From Fidelibacterota bacterium (GTDB lineage: Bacteria; Fidelibacterota; UBA2242; B5-G15): a stretch of 21,704 bases of DNA. Below the pieces are notes generated by a model that saw only the letters and a program-made list of their open reading frames with translations, was not told the DNA's origin and made no database searches. The stretch is from positions 1-21,704 of the forward strand of contig QNCQ01000004.1 of NCBI GenBank assembly GCA_003645825.1. Direction: 5' to 3'. The position numbers and the translations under genes are program-made. Below, one piece after another: positions 6,935-13,800 of this stretch. Each line of letters starts with the position of its first letter. Position 1 is the first letter of the stretch.

Positions 6935-7920
6935 CGCATTAACCCCAGTTCAATTATTTTTTCCAGAAGCTTGATAAAAGAAAGCCCGGCTGCATTTGCT
7001 GCTTTTGGAACAAGGCTGTGAGAGGTCATCCCAGGGAGAGAATTCAATTCAAAAAAGTAGGGGGTCCCGTCCCGACCAAGCCTTAGGTCAAATCTCCCAT
7101 AGCCATAGCATCGCAGAGCTTCGAAAGCAGTAAGGGAAAGTTTTTGTATTCTGCTCGCAACTTCTTGATCTATGTCTGCGGGCACTATATATTCGCTCAT
7201 CCCATTTTTGTATTTGCACTCATAATCATAGATTCCGTGCTTGGGTACAATTTCAAGAACAGGGAGCGCCTGATTTCCGACAATCCCTACAGTAAGTTCT
7301 CTACCTTCGATAAATTCTTCAATAACTATTTCGTTATCGTATTTGAATGCAAGTTTGATAGCCGACGTTAACTCCTGTTTTCCTCTGACGACACTTACCC
7401 CTACTGTTGAACCTTGGCGGGCGGGCTTTACCACGATGGGAAAGGCAAATTTAGCAGCGATTTCTTCACAAATTCGGTTGAACTCTGTGGCATTGTTCCT
7501 GGAATAATGTAACCACCTTGGTGTTGGGATCCCAAGAAGCTCGAAGATCCTCTTTGTTGTTATTTTATCCATTGCAATTGCACAGCCTTCTACATCGGAG
7601 CCGTTATATTTGTATCCAAAGGTATCCAGTATTGCCTGAACCACTCCGTTTTCACCGGAACCGCCGTGCAGAGCGTTAAATATAAAATCTGCGTTTTTCA
7701 CTTCCTCAGTTTTTAGTAACTCGATGAGATTTTTATCCCCGTTTTTTATATGTTCCTCTGTAATGAGAACAGGCTCTTTGAGCTGGTCGATGGGCAATAC
7801 GGTGTCAAGCGGTATGACATCGTGCCCAGCTTCTCTTAGTGTGCTTGCTATGTTCTTGCCACTTTCCAGGGAAACTTCTCTTTCAGGGGAGGTGCCACCC
7901 ATAAGTACAACAATCTTCAT
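6931..7920 (-). CDS. ddl: D-alanine--D-alanine ligase
   Basis: An ATP-grasp enzyme joining two D-alanines for peptidoglycan precursor synthesis in the cytoplasm. The 329 residues are close to the usual DdlB length. Visible signatures are MGGTSPEREVSL at the start (E15 aligns with the first D-Ala site), LHGGSGENG, MDKITTKRI, the ATP-binding KPARQGSTVGVS, EEFIEGRELTVGI, and the metal-binding end FFELNSLPGMTSHSLVP. The serine-tyrosine type loop with YECKYKNGMSEYIVPA fits the dipeptide-forming ligase rather than D-lactate variants, though that specificity is inferred. It overlaps the phosphatase upstream and the NusG-like gene downstream by 4 bases each, implying translational coupling. Confidence 0.96.
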   Translation of the reverse strand: MKIVVLMGGTSPEREVSLESGKNIASTLREAGHDVIPLDTVLPIDQLKEPVLITEEHIKNGDKNLIELLKTEEVKNADFIFNALHGGSGENGVVQAILDTFGYKYNGSDVEGCAIAMDKITTKRIFELLGIPTPRWLHYSRNNATEFNRICEEIAAKFAFPIVVKPARQGSTVGVSVVRGKQELTSAIKLAFKYDNEIVIEEFIEGRELTVGIVGNQALPVLEIVPKHGIYDYECKYKNGMSEYIVPADIDQEVASRIQKLSLTAFEALRCYGYGRFDLRLGRDGTPYFFELNSLPGMTSHSLVPKAANAAGLSFIKLLEKIIELGLMR

Positions 7921-8477
7921 TTACTACTCTCTATTTTTTGTATTAGTTTTGCTGCCTCAAGCAGATCTTTCGTTACATGGTCAGGTTTGATATTCCAGTT
8001 TGTGGTTTCGTCAGGGGACTTGATCCGTTCGCCAGTGAGTACAAGAATCGTTTTACAGCCGACTTTTTTGCCTGCTTCTATGTCTCTTTTTGAATCTCCA
8101 ATAAAGTAAGACCTTATCGGGTCGATGTTATGATCTTTTATCGCCTTTTCTATGTTTCCGGTTTCTGGCTTTCTGCAAGGGCAGTTATCGTCAGGGTGGT
8201 GGGGACAGTAATAGATACCATCAAGTGTGACGCCGTGTTTTTTTAGTTCATTTGTAAGGAAGTTGTGAATACTTTCAACTTCTTTTGTACTGGACATTCC
8301 TCTTGCTATGACAGACTGGTTTGTAATTACAACGAGCTTGAACCCCATTTTTTGTAAGATACGAAGCGCTTCAGGTGTGAAGTCGAAAATTTCATATTCT
8401 GACAGATGTTTGATATAATCGATGCTGTCTTTATTTAGTGTTCCATCTCTATCCAGGAATACAGCTTTATTTTTCAT
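7917..8477 (-). CDS. HAD phosphatase, GmhB/histidinol-phosphatase type
   Basis: I choose ATG 8477, giving 186 residues that begin MKNKAVFLDRDGTLN, the normal family start; the frame extends to a TTG at 8504 without a ribosome binding site of its own. HAD motif I is DRDGTLN, motif II is ITNQS, and motif IV is FIGDSKRDIEAG. Between them is the zinc loop CPHHPDDNCPCRKP typical of D-glycero-D-manno-heptose-1,7-bisphosphate 7-phosphatase (gmhB) and of the histidinol-phosphatase half of HisB. The loop and the length fit GmhB, which makes the heptose precursor of lipopolysaccharide or of glycoproteins. The neighbour ddl is also an envelope gene, which favours that role, but no other heptose gene is in the window, so the substrate is uncertain. 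Confidence 0.85.
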   Translation of the reverse strand: MKNKAVFLDRDGTLNKDSIDYIKHLSEYEIFDFTPEALRILQKMGFKLVVITNQSVIARGMSSTKEVESIHNFLTNELKKHGVTLDGIYYCPHHPDDNCPCRKPETGNIEKAIKDHNIDPIRSYFIGDSKRDIEAGKKVGCKTILVLTGERIKSPDETTNWNIKPDHVTKDLLEAAKLIQKIESSK

Positions 8478-8543
8478 ATCAAGTTCAGATACCCCCCATA
8501 TCAAACAAATAAGTTATGATTTTTTTCTTTATTTTACTATTTG

Positions 8544-9170
8544 TTATTGTGAGTTTTCTGAGGATGTCTGGGTATTAAAGATTTTTTCCGTGTTTTCTGG
8601 CGGTGTATTTTCATTAGTGCTGAATAGACTCTGCTGGTTTAGCTCCTGTATCTCCTTTATATCGGGTAAGTCGTCCAGGGAATTAAGGCCGAAGTATTCC
8701 AGAAATTTTTTTGTGGTACCGTAGAGCATTGGTCTTCCTGGAACATTTTTTCTACCCCTTATTTCGATTAAGCCCTTTTCAAGTAGTGTTTTCATAGGAC
8801 CGTCGGAGTTTACACCTCTTATAGCATCTATTTCGACTCTTGTCACTGGCTGTTTATAAGCAATTATTGCGAGAGTTTCAAGAGCTGATTTTGTCAGATG
8901 TACCTGTCCTCTTTTTTGGTATAGTCTGGCAACCCATTTTTTGTACTCTTTCCGTATTGCCATTTTATAACCCTGGGCGATTTTCCTTATAGTTAAGGGA
9001 CTTTCTATCTCTTTATAGAACCCTTCAATGTCCTGAATGATTTTATCAAATTCAGTGTTATCTTCTCCCAGGCAGAGTTTTACCTGTGTTTCCGTCAACG
9101 GTTCTTTTGCGCTAAAAAGGAGAGCTTCTACAATTCTATGTATTCGCGACAGTTTCAATTTCGACTCCAT
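8544..9170 (-). CDS. scpB: Segregation and condensation protein B
   Basis: ScpB is a kleisin-associated protein of the SMC condensin complex that compacts and segregates the chromosome. The 208-residue protein shows two winged-helix domains: the first begins IVEALLFSAKEPLTETQV, the second contains TLAIIAYKQPVTRVEIDAIRGVNSD and a typical end PGRPMLYGTTKKFLEYFGL. A low-complexity acidic/asparagine-rich tail of about 35 residues follows. ATG 9170 overlaps scpA by 35 bases and has no ribosome binding site; TTG 9158, four codons later, has GGAG 6 bases upstream and may be the true start. The gene follows scpA as is usual. Confidence 0.96.
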   Translation of the reverse strand: MESKLKLSRIHRIVEALLFSAKEPLTETQVKLCLGEDNTEFDKIIQDIEGFYKEIESPLTIRKIAQGYKMAIRKEYKKWVARLYQKRGQVHLTKSALETLAIIAYKQPVTRVEIDAIRGVNSDGPMKTLLEKGLIEIRGRKNVPGRPMLYGTTKKFLEYFGLNSLDDLPDIKEIQELNQQSLFSTNENTPPENTEKIFNTQTSSENSQ

Positions 9171-9882
9171 TTTTATATTCGAGAGCTATGTCATCAAAGT
9201 TTCTTTCCTGATGGATCCCTAATTCACCATTCTTGACCATTTCCAGAATAGCAAGGAATGTTACAATAATTTCGAGCCTGTTTTTTTTATCAAGTTCCAG
9301 TTCGTTGAATTTCACTTTTTTTCTTCTGATAAAGAAGCTTCTCAGTTGTTGTATCCTCTGGTCAATTGTGAATCTTACAGCCTCGATTTCGTATAGTTTG
9401 CTTTTGGGTGTTTTTTGAATGAAGTTCTTAAAAAGAACAGCAAGGTCATAAAGAGAGATGTCGGAAAGAAATAAGTCTACATCGATATCAACAGCGGGTT
9501 TTTCAACGTTAACCGGATGATACTTTAAATTTTCTTCTTCTAATAGTTTCAGGTATTCACCAGCTTTTTTATATTTCTGGTATTCTTCAAGCATCTGAAC
9601 GAGCTCAGTTCTTGGGTCTTCTATTTCAATCTCTTCTTCTCCATCCTCTCCATCGGGAGCGAGTAGCATCTGCAGTTTTATTCTTATGAGTAGCGCGGCC
9701 ATCAATATAAATTCTCCTGCAATCTGGAGATTCATATCTTTCATAAGCTGCAAATATTCAAGGTATTCATCGGTAATTCTGGAAATAGGAATGTCATAAA
9801 TATTTATCTCATCCCTTTTTATGAAATAGAGCAGAAGATCAAGAGGGCCTTCGAATACATCGAGTTTTACACTATATCCCAT
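9136..9882 (-). CDS. scpA: Segregation and condensation protein A (kleisin)
   Basis: ScpA is the kleisin that closes the SMC ring and binds ScpB. The 248-residue protein has the family start YSVKLDVFEGPLDLLLYFIKRDEINIYDIPI, then EYLEYLQLMKDMNLQIAGEFILMAALLIRIK, an acidic linker (about 78-95) and a C-terminal winged helix around FLAILEMVKNGEL. The length is normal. It begins 2 bases after the trpS stop, with no clear ribosome binding site, suggesting coupling to trpS translation. Confidence 0.97.
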   Translation of the reverse strand: MGYSVKLDVFEGPLDLLLYFIKRDEINIYDIPISRITDEYLEYLQLMKDMNLQIAGEFILMAALLIRIKLQMLLAPDGEDGEEEIEIEDPRTELVQMLEEYQKYKKAGEYLKLLEEENLKYHPVNVEKPAVDIDVDLFLSDISLYDLAVLFKNFIQKTPKSKLYEIEAVRFTIDQRIQQLRSFFIRRKKVKFNELELDKKNRLEIIVTFLAILEMVKNGELGIHQERNFDDIALEYKNGVEIETVANT

Positions 9883-9884
9883 AC

Positions 9885-10868
9885 TTAGCCCAATAACATC
9901 GCTTTTCTGACTTCAGACATCGTCTCTTCGGCGACTTCTCTTGCCCTTTTTTCTCCATCGATTATTATATCCAGAATTTTTCCTCTGTCTTTTTCCAGTT
10001 CCTTTCTTTTCTCACGGAATGGGGAAATGACACTATTAATAGCTTTACTACATTTCATTTTACAATCGACACACCCAAGTTTTCCAGATGTGCAGTCCCG
10101 ATAAATTTGTTCGGTTTCATCCGGGTTAAATTTAGTGTGATATGTGTAGACGAGGCAAGTATCGGGTCTTCCCGGGTCTCCTTTTCTCAGTTTCTGAGGA
10201 TCTGTGAATGCTTTCTTCATTTTTTCTTTTATTTTGTTGTATTCGTCAGCAATCAGGATGGTATTGCCAACTGATTTGCTCATCTTCTGACCGTCGAGCC
10301 CTGGTAGCCGTGCAAAATCGGTTAGTTTGACCTCTGGTAGAGGAAATACCTTATCATAGGTGGTATTGAACTTCCTTGCTATTTCTCGTGTTATTTCGAC
10401 GTGGGGTGCCTGATCCTCTCCTACCGGGACAACCTCGCCTTTATATAGCAGGATGTCCGCTGCTTGCAGGACGGGATATCCCAGGTGACCATAGGTTATA
10501 GTTTCAAGCTTTAAATCCCTTATTTGCTCCTTGAGGGTAGGATTTCTTTCAAGCCTTGCAGTTGTTATGAGCATCGAAAAGATCAGAAAAAGTTCAGTGT
10601 GCTCTTTTATCTGGCTCTGCCTGAAGATTGGACTTTTCTCTGGGTCAATCCCTACGGCTATCCAGTCTATCACCATATCGATTGTGTTTTCAAAGATGTA
10701 GGAAGTGTCTGGATTGGTTGTGAGTGCATGGTAATCTGCTATAAGGTGAAAGTTTTCATATTCTCCCTGGAGCTTAACCCAGTTTTCAAGAGCGCCAACA
10801 TAGTTTCCTAAATGCATTTTTCCTGTAGGTCTCATCCCGCTAAGAATTCTTTTTCTCCTGTTACCCAT
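9885..10868 (-). CDS. trpS: Tryptophan--tRNA ligase with predicted Fe-S cysteine motif
   Basis: A class I synthetase that charges tRNA-Trp. It has 327 residues, with the ATP-site signature PTGKMHLGN at 14-22 and KMSKS at 195-199. AAGGGGA lies about 6 bases before ATG 10868. Five cysteines cluster in the C-terminal anticodon-binding part: C238, C259, C266, C269 and C273. The spacing C-x20-C-x6-C-x2-C almost equals the C-x22-C-x6-C-x2-C motif that holds a [4Fe-4S] cluster in Thermotoga maritima TrpRS, with three cysteines at the same residue numbers. Fe-S binding is predicted, not shown; zinc is an alternative. Confidence 0.97.
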   Translation of the reverse strand: MGNRRKRILSGMRPTGKMHLGNYVGALENWVKLQGEYENFHLIADYHALTTNPDTSYIFENTIDMVIDWIAVGIDPEKSPIFRQSQIKEHTELFLIFSMLITTARLERNPTLKEQIRDLKLETITYGHLGYPVLQAADILLYKGEVVPVGEDQAPHVEITREIARKFNTTYDKVFPLPEVKLTDFARLPGLDGQKMSKSVGNTILIADEYNKIKEKMKKAFTDPQKLRKGDPGRPDTCLVYTYHTKFNPDETEQIYRDCTSGKLGCVDCKMKCSKAINSVISPFREKRKELEKDRGKILDIIIDGEKRAREVAEETMSEVRKAMLLG

Positions 10869-10886
10869 AAAGTTCCCCTTTTTGTC

Positions 10887-11399
10887 TTAATCCATGAATA
10901 GAAAAGGTCGCCATTCTTCGATTGGTGAGTCGAGGAATTTTTGCAGAGTGTGTATTCGATGTACTTTCCGTGGTTTATTTAACAGTTTCATTCCTGCTTG
11001 TTCGGGGGTTTTATTGCCCTTTTTGTTATTGCACTTTACACAGGCTGTAACAAGATTCGTCCAGGAGTCTTCACCTCCCAGCACTTTGGGTATTACATGA
11101 TCAATTGTTAGTTCTACTCCTGTGGCTCCACAATACTGGCAGGTGTATCTGTCTCTCCGAAAGATATTTTCTTTACTCAAAACAGGTTCCCAGTACTTGA
11201 TGTTTACATATCGCTGAATTCTTATGACACTTGGAACAGGGAATTCCTGACTGACAGTTCTTATTACTTGATGATTGACGGTTTTAACAAGAGAAGCCTT
11301 TTGAGTGACAATGAGAATGATTGCTCTTTTTACGTCACAAATGTGCAAGGGCTCGTATGATTGATTTAAAACCAGTACAGCTCTATTCAGTAAGCTCAT
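10887..11399 (-). CDS. HNH endonuclease family protein
   Basis: A 170-residue protein with an N-terminal region (1-75) of the conserved form LNRAVLVLNQSYEPLHICDVKRAI and a C-terminal HNH/zinc-finger domain. The zinc site is CQYC (87-90) and CVKC (120-123). The HNH core is TIDHVIPKVLGGEDSWTNLVTAC, with D100-H101, N115 and N124-N125 replacing the third His position as is common. This compact group is widespread as a single housekeeping-type gene in bacteria and is not obviously part of a homing element or a restriction system here; its cellular substrate is unknown. It is 16 bases after the zinc-ribbon gene and 18 before trpS. No good ribosome binding site precedes ATG 11399. Confidence 0.85.
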   Translation of the reverse strand: MSLLNRAVLVLNQSYEPLHICDVKRAIILIVTQKASLVKTVNHQVIRTVSQEFPVPSVIRIQRYVNIKYWEPVLSKENIFRRDRYTCQYCGATGVELTIDHVIPKVLGGEDSWTNLVTACVKCNNKKGNKTPEQAGMKLLNKPRKVHRIHTLQKFLDSPIEEWRPFLFMD

Positions 11400-11415
11400 A
11401 TCATAATGGCGTTTT

Positions 11416-11880
11416 TTACATTATCATTTTGATGAAGTTTTCGTCAACTTCGAGATGCATAGAATCGAAACTTACAATCTTTAATGTGTGTTCGAAACAT
11501 CCTTTTCTCAGGCAACCAACTATTTCACCTTCTCCTGGTAAATCGAATACGAATGTTGGGGCAGAACATGATCTACAGATTTCTTCCTCGTTTTTAAGAG
11601 ATGTCCCACAGTGGGGGCAAAAAAACTCCACTATTTCTCCGTCAGGTACATCAATTTCGGAGACGTGTTTATAACTCCCGAATTCCGGATCAAGGTAGAT
11701 GAGGCCTTCTTTGTCTTTCCATTTTATTTTTACTTTGATCGATTTCATTCCGCGTATTTTTACTTCTTCCGTCATAAGATCACAGCCTTTTGAGCAATGG
11801 GCAGATTGAATCTGAATCTGTGTCACATGAGGCACGAGGTTTAATTTTTTTACCTTTTTTTCGTCGACTTTTCCTGCCAT
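11416..11880 (-). CDS. Uncharacterised cysteine-rich zinc-ribbon protein
   Basis: I do not recognise this 154-residue family. It has three cysteine groups: C29-x3-C33 near the N-terminus, a clear zinc ribbon CPHCG (88-92) with CRSC (102-105), and C123-x4-C128 with H131. The middle (45-80) is beta-rich, with the acidic segment DPEFGSYKHVSEIDVPDGE. A basic N-terminus (VDEKKVKKLN) precedes it. No signal peptide or membrane helix is seen, so it is cytoplasmic. AGGAGA lies 8 bases before ATG 11880. It is the first gene of the nine-gene minus-strand operon, 16 bases before the HNH gene. At least two metal sites are likely; a regulatory or RNA/protein-binding role is only a guess. Confidence 0.75.
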   Translation of the reverse strand: MAGKVDEKKVKKLNLVPHVTQIQIQSAHCSKGCDLMTEEVKIRGMKSIKVKIKWKDKEGLIYLDPEFGSYKHVSEIDVPDGEIVEFFCPHCGTSLKNEEEICRSCSAPTFVFDLPGEGEIVGCLRKGCFEHTLKIVSFDSMHLEVDENFIKMIM

Positions 11881-12128
11881 AATGAATCTCTCCTGTAAAA
11901 CACAATAAAATTAAGTCATTAGTAGCATATATGCAATCAAAGGGTTAGATGTTCTATTTCAGTTAGATTTAGAATGCCGTACAACCGGGTAAAATTCTAT
12001 ATTCTTTCTGTTCTTATCTTTTATAGCAGGGTAAAAAATTTCAAGTGGTCTGGTTCAATTTCTTGAATTTTCCTACAGGGGTGACTATCTTAGCTTGCGT
12101 GTTTGAGCTTTATTCTGGAGGTACCGAT

Positions 12129-12971
12129 ATGGGAAGAGTTAGTGCAGGGGACACAGTTGTAATGGTTGATATAAAGGGGAAAAGGTATTTGTTAAAAGTG
12201 GAACCCGGGAGCAGATTTGAAACAAATAGAGGGTATATTCTCCATGACGATGTTATTGAGAAAGCTTATGGGGATGAGGTATATACCAACAAAGGCTTTC
12301 CCTTTTTGATATTGAGCCCCTCGACATACGATTTAATACAGTCCACAAGGCGAGTAACTCAGATTATCTATCCGAAGGATGCTTTTTATATTGTTTTCAG
12401 GCTTGATCTTTACTCCGGGAAAAGAGTTATTGAAGCCGGTACAGGGAGTGGAGCTTTTACGGCGGTCCTTGCTAAGGCTGTGATGCCGGACGGCAGAGTG
12501 TTTTCTTATGAGATGAGAGAAAGCATGATTGAGTATGCAACGAAGACGGTAAAAAATGCTGGTGTCTCTAATCTGGTTGAGATAAAGAAACGCGACATTA
12601 GAGAGGGGTTTGATGAGGAAGATGTTGACGCTGTTTTCCTTGATTTAAGAACTCCATGGTACTACCTGGATCAGGCATACTCTGCGTTGAAACCGGGGGG
12701 ACATTTTGGCTGTCTTGTTCCCACAACGAATCAGGTAATTGAGTTACTGAAAGCTATGAAGGAACATAAGTTTGGGGATATTGAAGTCGAGGAGCTGATA
12801 CTCAGGAGATTCAAAGTTGTCGCTGAACGGTTCAGACCCGAGGATAGGATGGTAGCTCATACTGCCTATCTTATCTTTGCAAGGAAGCTTGCGTGTAGGG
12901 ATGCGGGTAGTTGGTACTCCTTCAGGATGGGGCGTGCCTGGAAGAATAAGTTGCCCTCTGATGAAAGTTAA
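12129..12971 (+). CDS. trmI: tRNA (adenine(58)-N1)-methyltransferase
   Basis: An S-adenosylmethionine enzyme that methylates A58 (in some species also A57) in the T-loop of tRNA. ATG 12129 is chosen because GGAGG at 12117-12121 lies 7 bases upstream; the open frame reaches back to 12045 without such a signal. The protein has 280 residues. An N-terminal beta domain (1-65) with RGYILHDDVI precedes the Rossmann methyltransferase fold. SAM motif I is EAGTGSGAF (102-110). The family motif D-L-P-x-P-W appears as DLRTPW (172-177), with D172 the expected catalytic aspartate and arginine in place of the proline. The tail RPEDRMVAHTAYLIFARK (236-253) is a strong TrmI signature. It is divergent from the zinc-ribbon gene; no clear promoter was found in the 248-base gap 11881-12128. 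Confidence 0.95.
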   Translation: MGRVSAGDTVVMVDIKGKRYLLKVEPGSRFETNRGYILHDDVIEKAYGDEVYTNKGFPFLILSPSTYDLIQSTRRVTQIIYPKDAFYIVFRLDLYSGKRVIEAGTGSGAFTAVLAKAVMPDGRVFSYEMRESMIEYATKTVKNAGVSNLVEIKKRDIREGFDEEDVDAVFLDLRTPWYYLDQAYSALKPGGHFGCLVPTTNQVIELLKAMKEHKFGDIEVEELILRRFKVVAERFRPEDRMVAHTAYLIFARKLACRDAGSWYSFRMGRAWKNKLPSDES

Positions 12972-13027
12972 CGGCAGATTTACCGGTTTGGTGCGCTTGA
13001 TAGGACCAGCCCTGTCCATAGAGATTG

Positions 13028-13052
13028 AAACTCCTTTCGAATAGGCGAGTTT
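13028..13052 (+). terminator. Possible weak terminator hairpin after trmI
   Basis: AAACTC at 13028-13033 pairs with GAGTTT at 13047-13052, and a further three pairs form inside with one bulged base, leaving a 6-base loop. It is followed by TTTAATTT rather than a clean T run. A second hairpin, AGGTGT/ACACCT at 13078-13096, lies before the next gene. Either may separate trmI from the DUF4159 operon; neither is a strong terminator. Confidence 0.3.
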
Positions 13053-13129
13053 AATTTGAAGTAGTTTATTCTCGTTCAGGTGTTTAAATTACACCTCAAG
13101 TTTGAACCTTGAAGTTTATACGGGAGTAT

Positions 13130-13798
13130 ATGAAGAAATTAGCCCTGCTGGTTTTCATAGTTTTACTTTTCCCTCTTCTGTATTCACAGGTAGAGAAGGA
13201 TTATTCAAAGGTTGCTATTGCTCTTCTGAAATATGGAGGAGGTGGGGACTGGTATGGAGATAGAAATGCCCTTCCAAACCTTGCCAGATTTGTGAATCAA
13301 AATTTGCCGGTCAGAGTGAGTGAAGAGGTAAAGATTGTCTCTCCAATGGATGATGACCTTTTTTCGTATCCTTACATTTTTATGGCAGGGCACGGAAATG
13401 TCAGATTCACAGAGGAAGAGGTATTAAGGCTTAGAAAGTATCTTACCTCAGGAGGTTTCCTTCATGCTGATGATGATTATGGCATGGATAAGTACTTCAG
13501 GCGGGAAATAAAGAGAATTTTCCCGAATAATGAACTTGTTGAACTCCCGTTTGATCACTCCATTTATCACATCTATTACGATTTTCCACATGGCCTTCCA
13601 AAAATCCACGAGCATGATGGAAAACCGCCTCAAGGGTTTGGGATTTTCTACAAGGGGCGGCTGGTTGTATTTTATAGCTATGAAACAGATCTGGGAGATG
13701 GATGGGAGGATCCGGAAGTGCACCATGACCCTGAGGAGAAAAGATTACAGGCGTTGAAGATGGGTGCGAACATTTTACTTTATTCCCTGCTTTACTGA
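13130..13798 (+). CDS. Exported DUF4159 domain protein
   Basis: I choose ATG 13130 with GGGAG 3 bases upstream (222 residues); a TTG at 13109 has no signal. Residues 1-19 are a signal peptide (KK, then a hydrophobic core), and the predicted mature protein begins with Q20. The rest is one DUF4159 domain. Typical segments are YIFMAGHGNVRFTEEE, GGFLHADDDYGMDKYFRREI, ELPFDHSIYHIYYDFPHGLPKIHEHDG, GRLVVFYSYETDLGDGWED and the end ALKMGANILLYSL. The fold is related to class I glutamine amidotransferases or ThuA, but no nucleophile cysteine is present, so a ligand-binding or other role is likely. The function is unknown. The DUF4175 gene starts 2 bases after its stop, so the two are translationally coupled. 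DUF4159 and DUF4175 genes often sit together with MoxR/DUF58/VWA genes; none of those is in this window. Confidence 0.9.
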   Translation: MKKLALLVFIVLLFPLLYSQVEKDYSKVAIALLKYGGGGDWYGDRNALPNLARFVNQNLPVRVSEEVKIVSPMDDDLFSYPYIFMAGHGNVRFTEEEVLRLRKYLTSGGFLHADDDYGMDKYFRREIKRIFPNNELVELPFDHSIYHIYYDFPHGLPKIHEHDGKPPQGFGIFYKGRLVVFYSYETDLGDGWEDPEVHHDPEEKRLQALKMGANILLYSLLY

Positions 13799-13800
13799 AA

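Noticed and set aside
11925..11934. Perfect palindrome GCATATATGC between the divergent zinc-ribbon and trmI genes
   Set aside because: Ten bases of AT-rich palindrome are expected by chance often enough; flanks are not symmetric and no second copy was seen.
13020..13035. ATTGAAAC at 13024-13031, the usual 3' end of some CRISPR repeats
   Set aside because: It occurs once, with no second copy spaced by 30-40 bases and no cas genes nearby.
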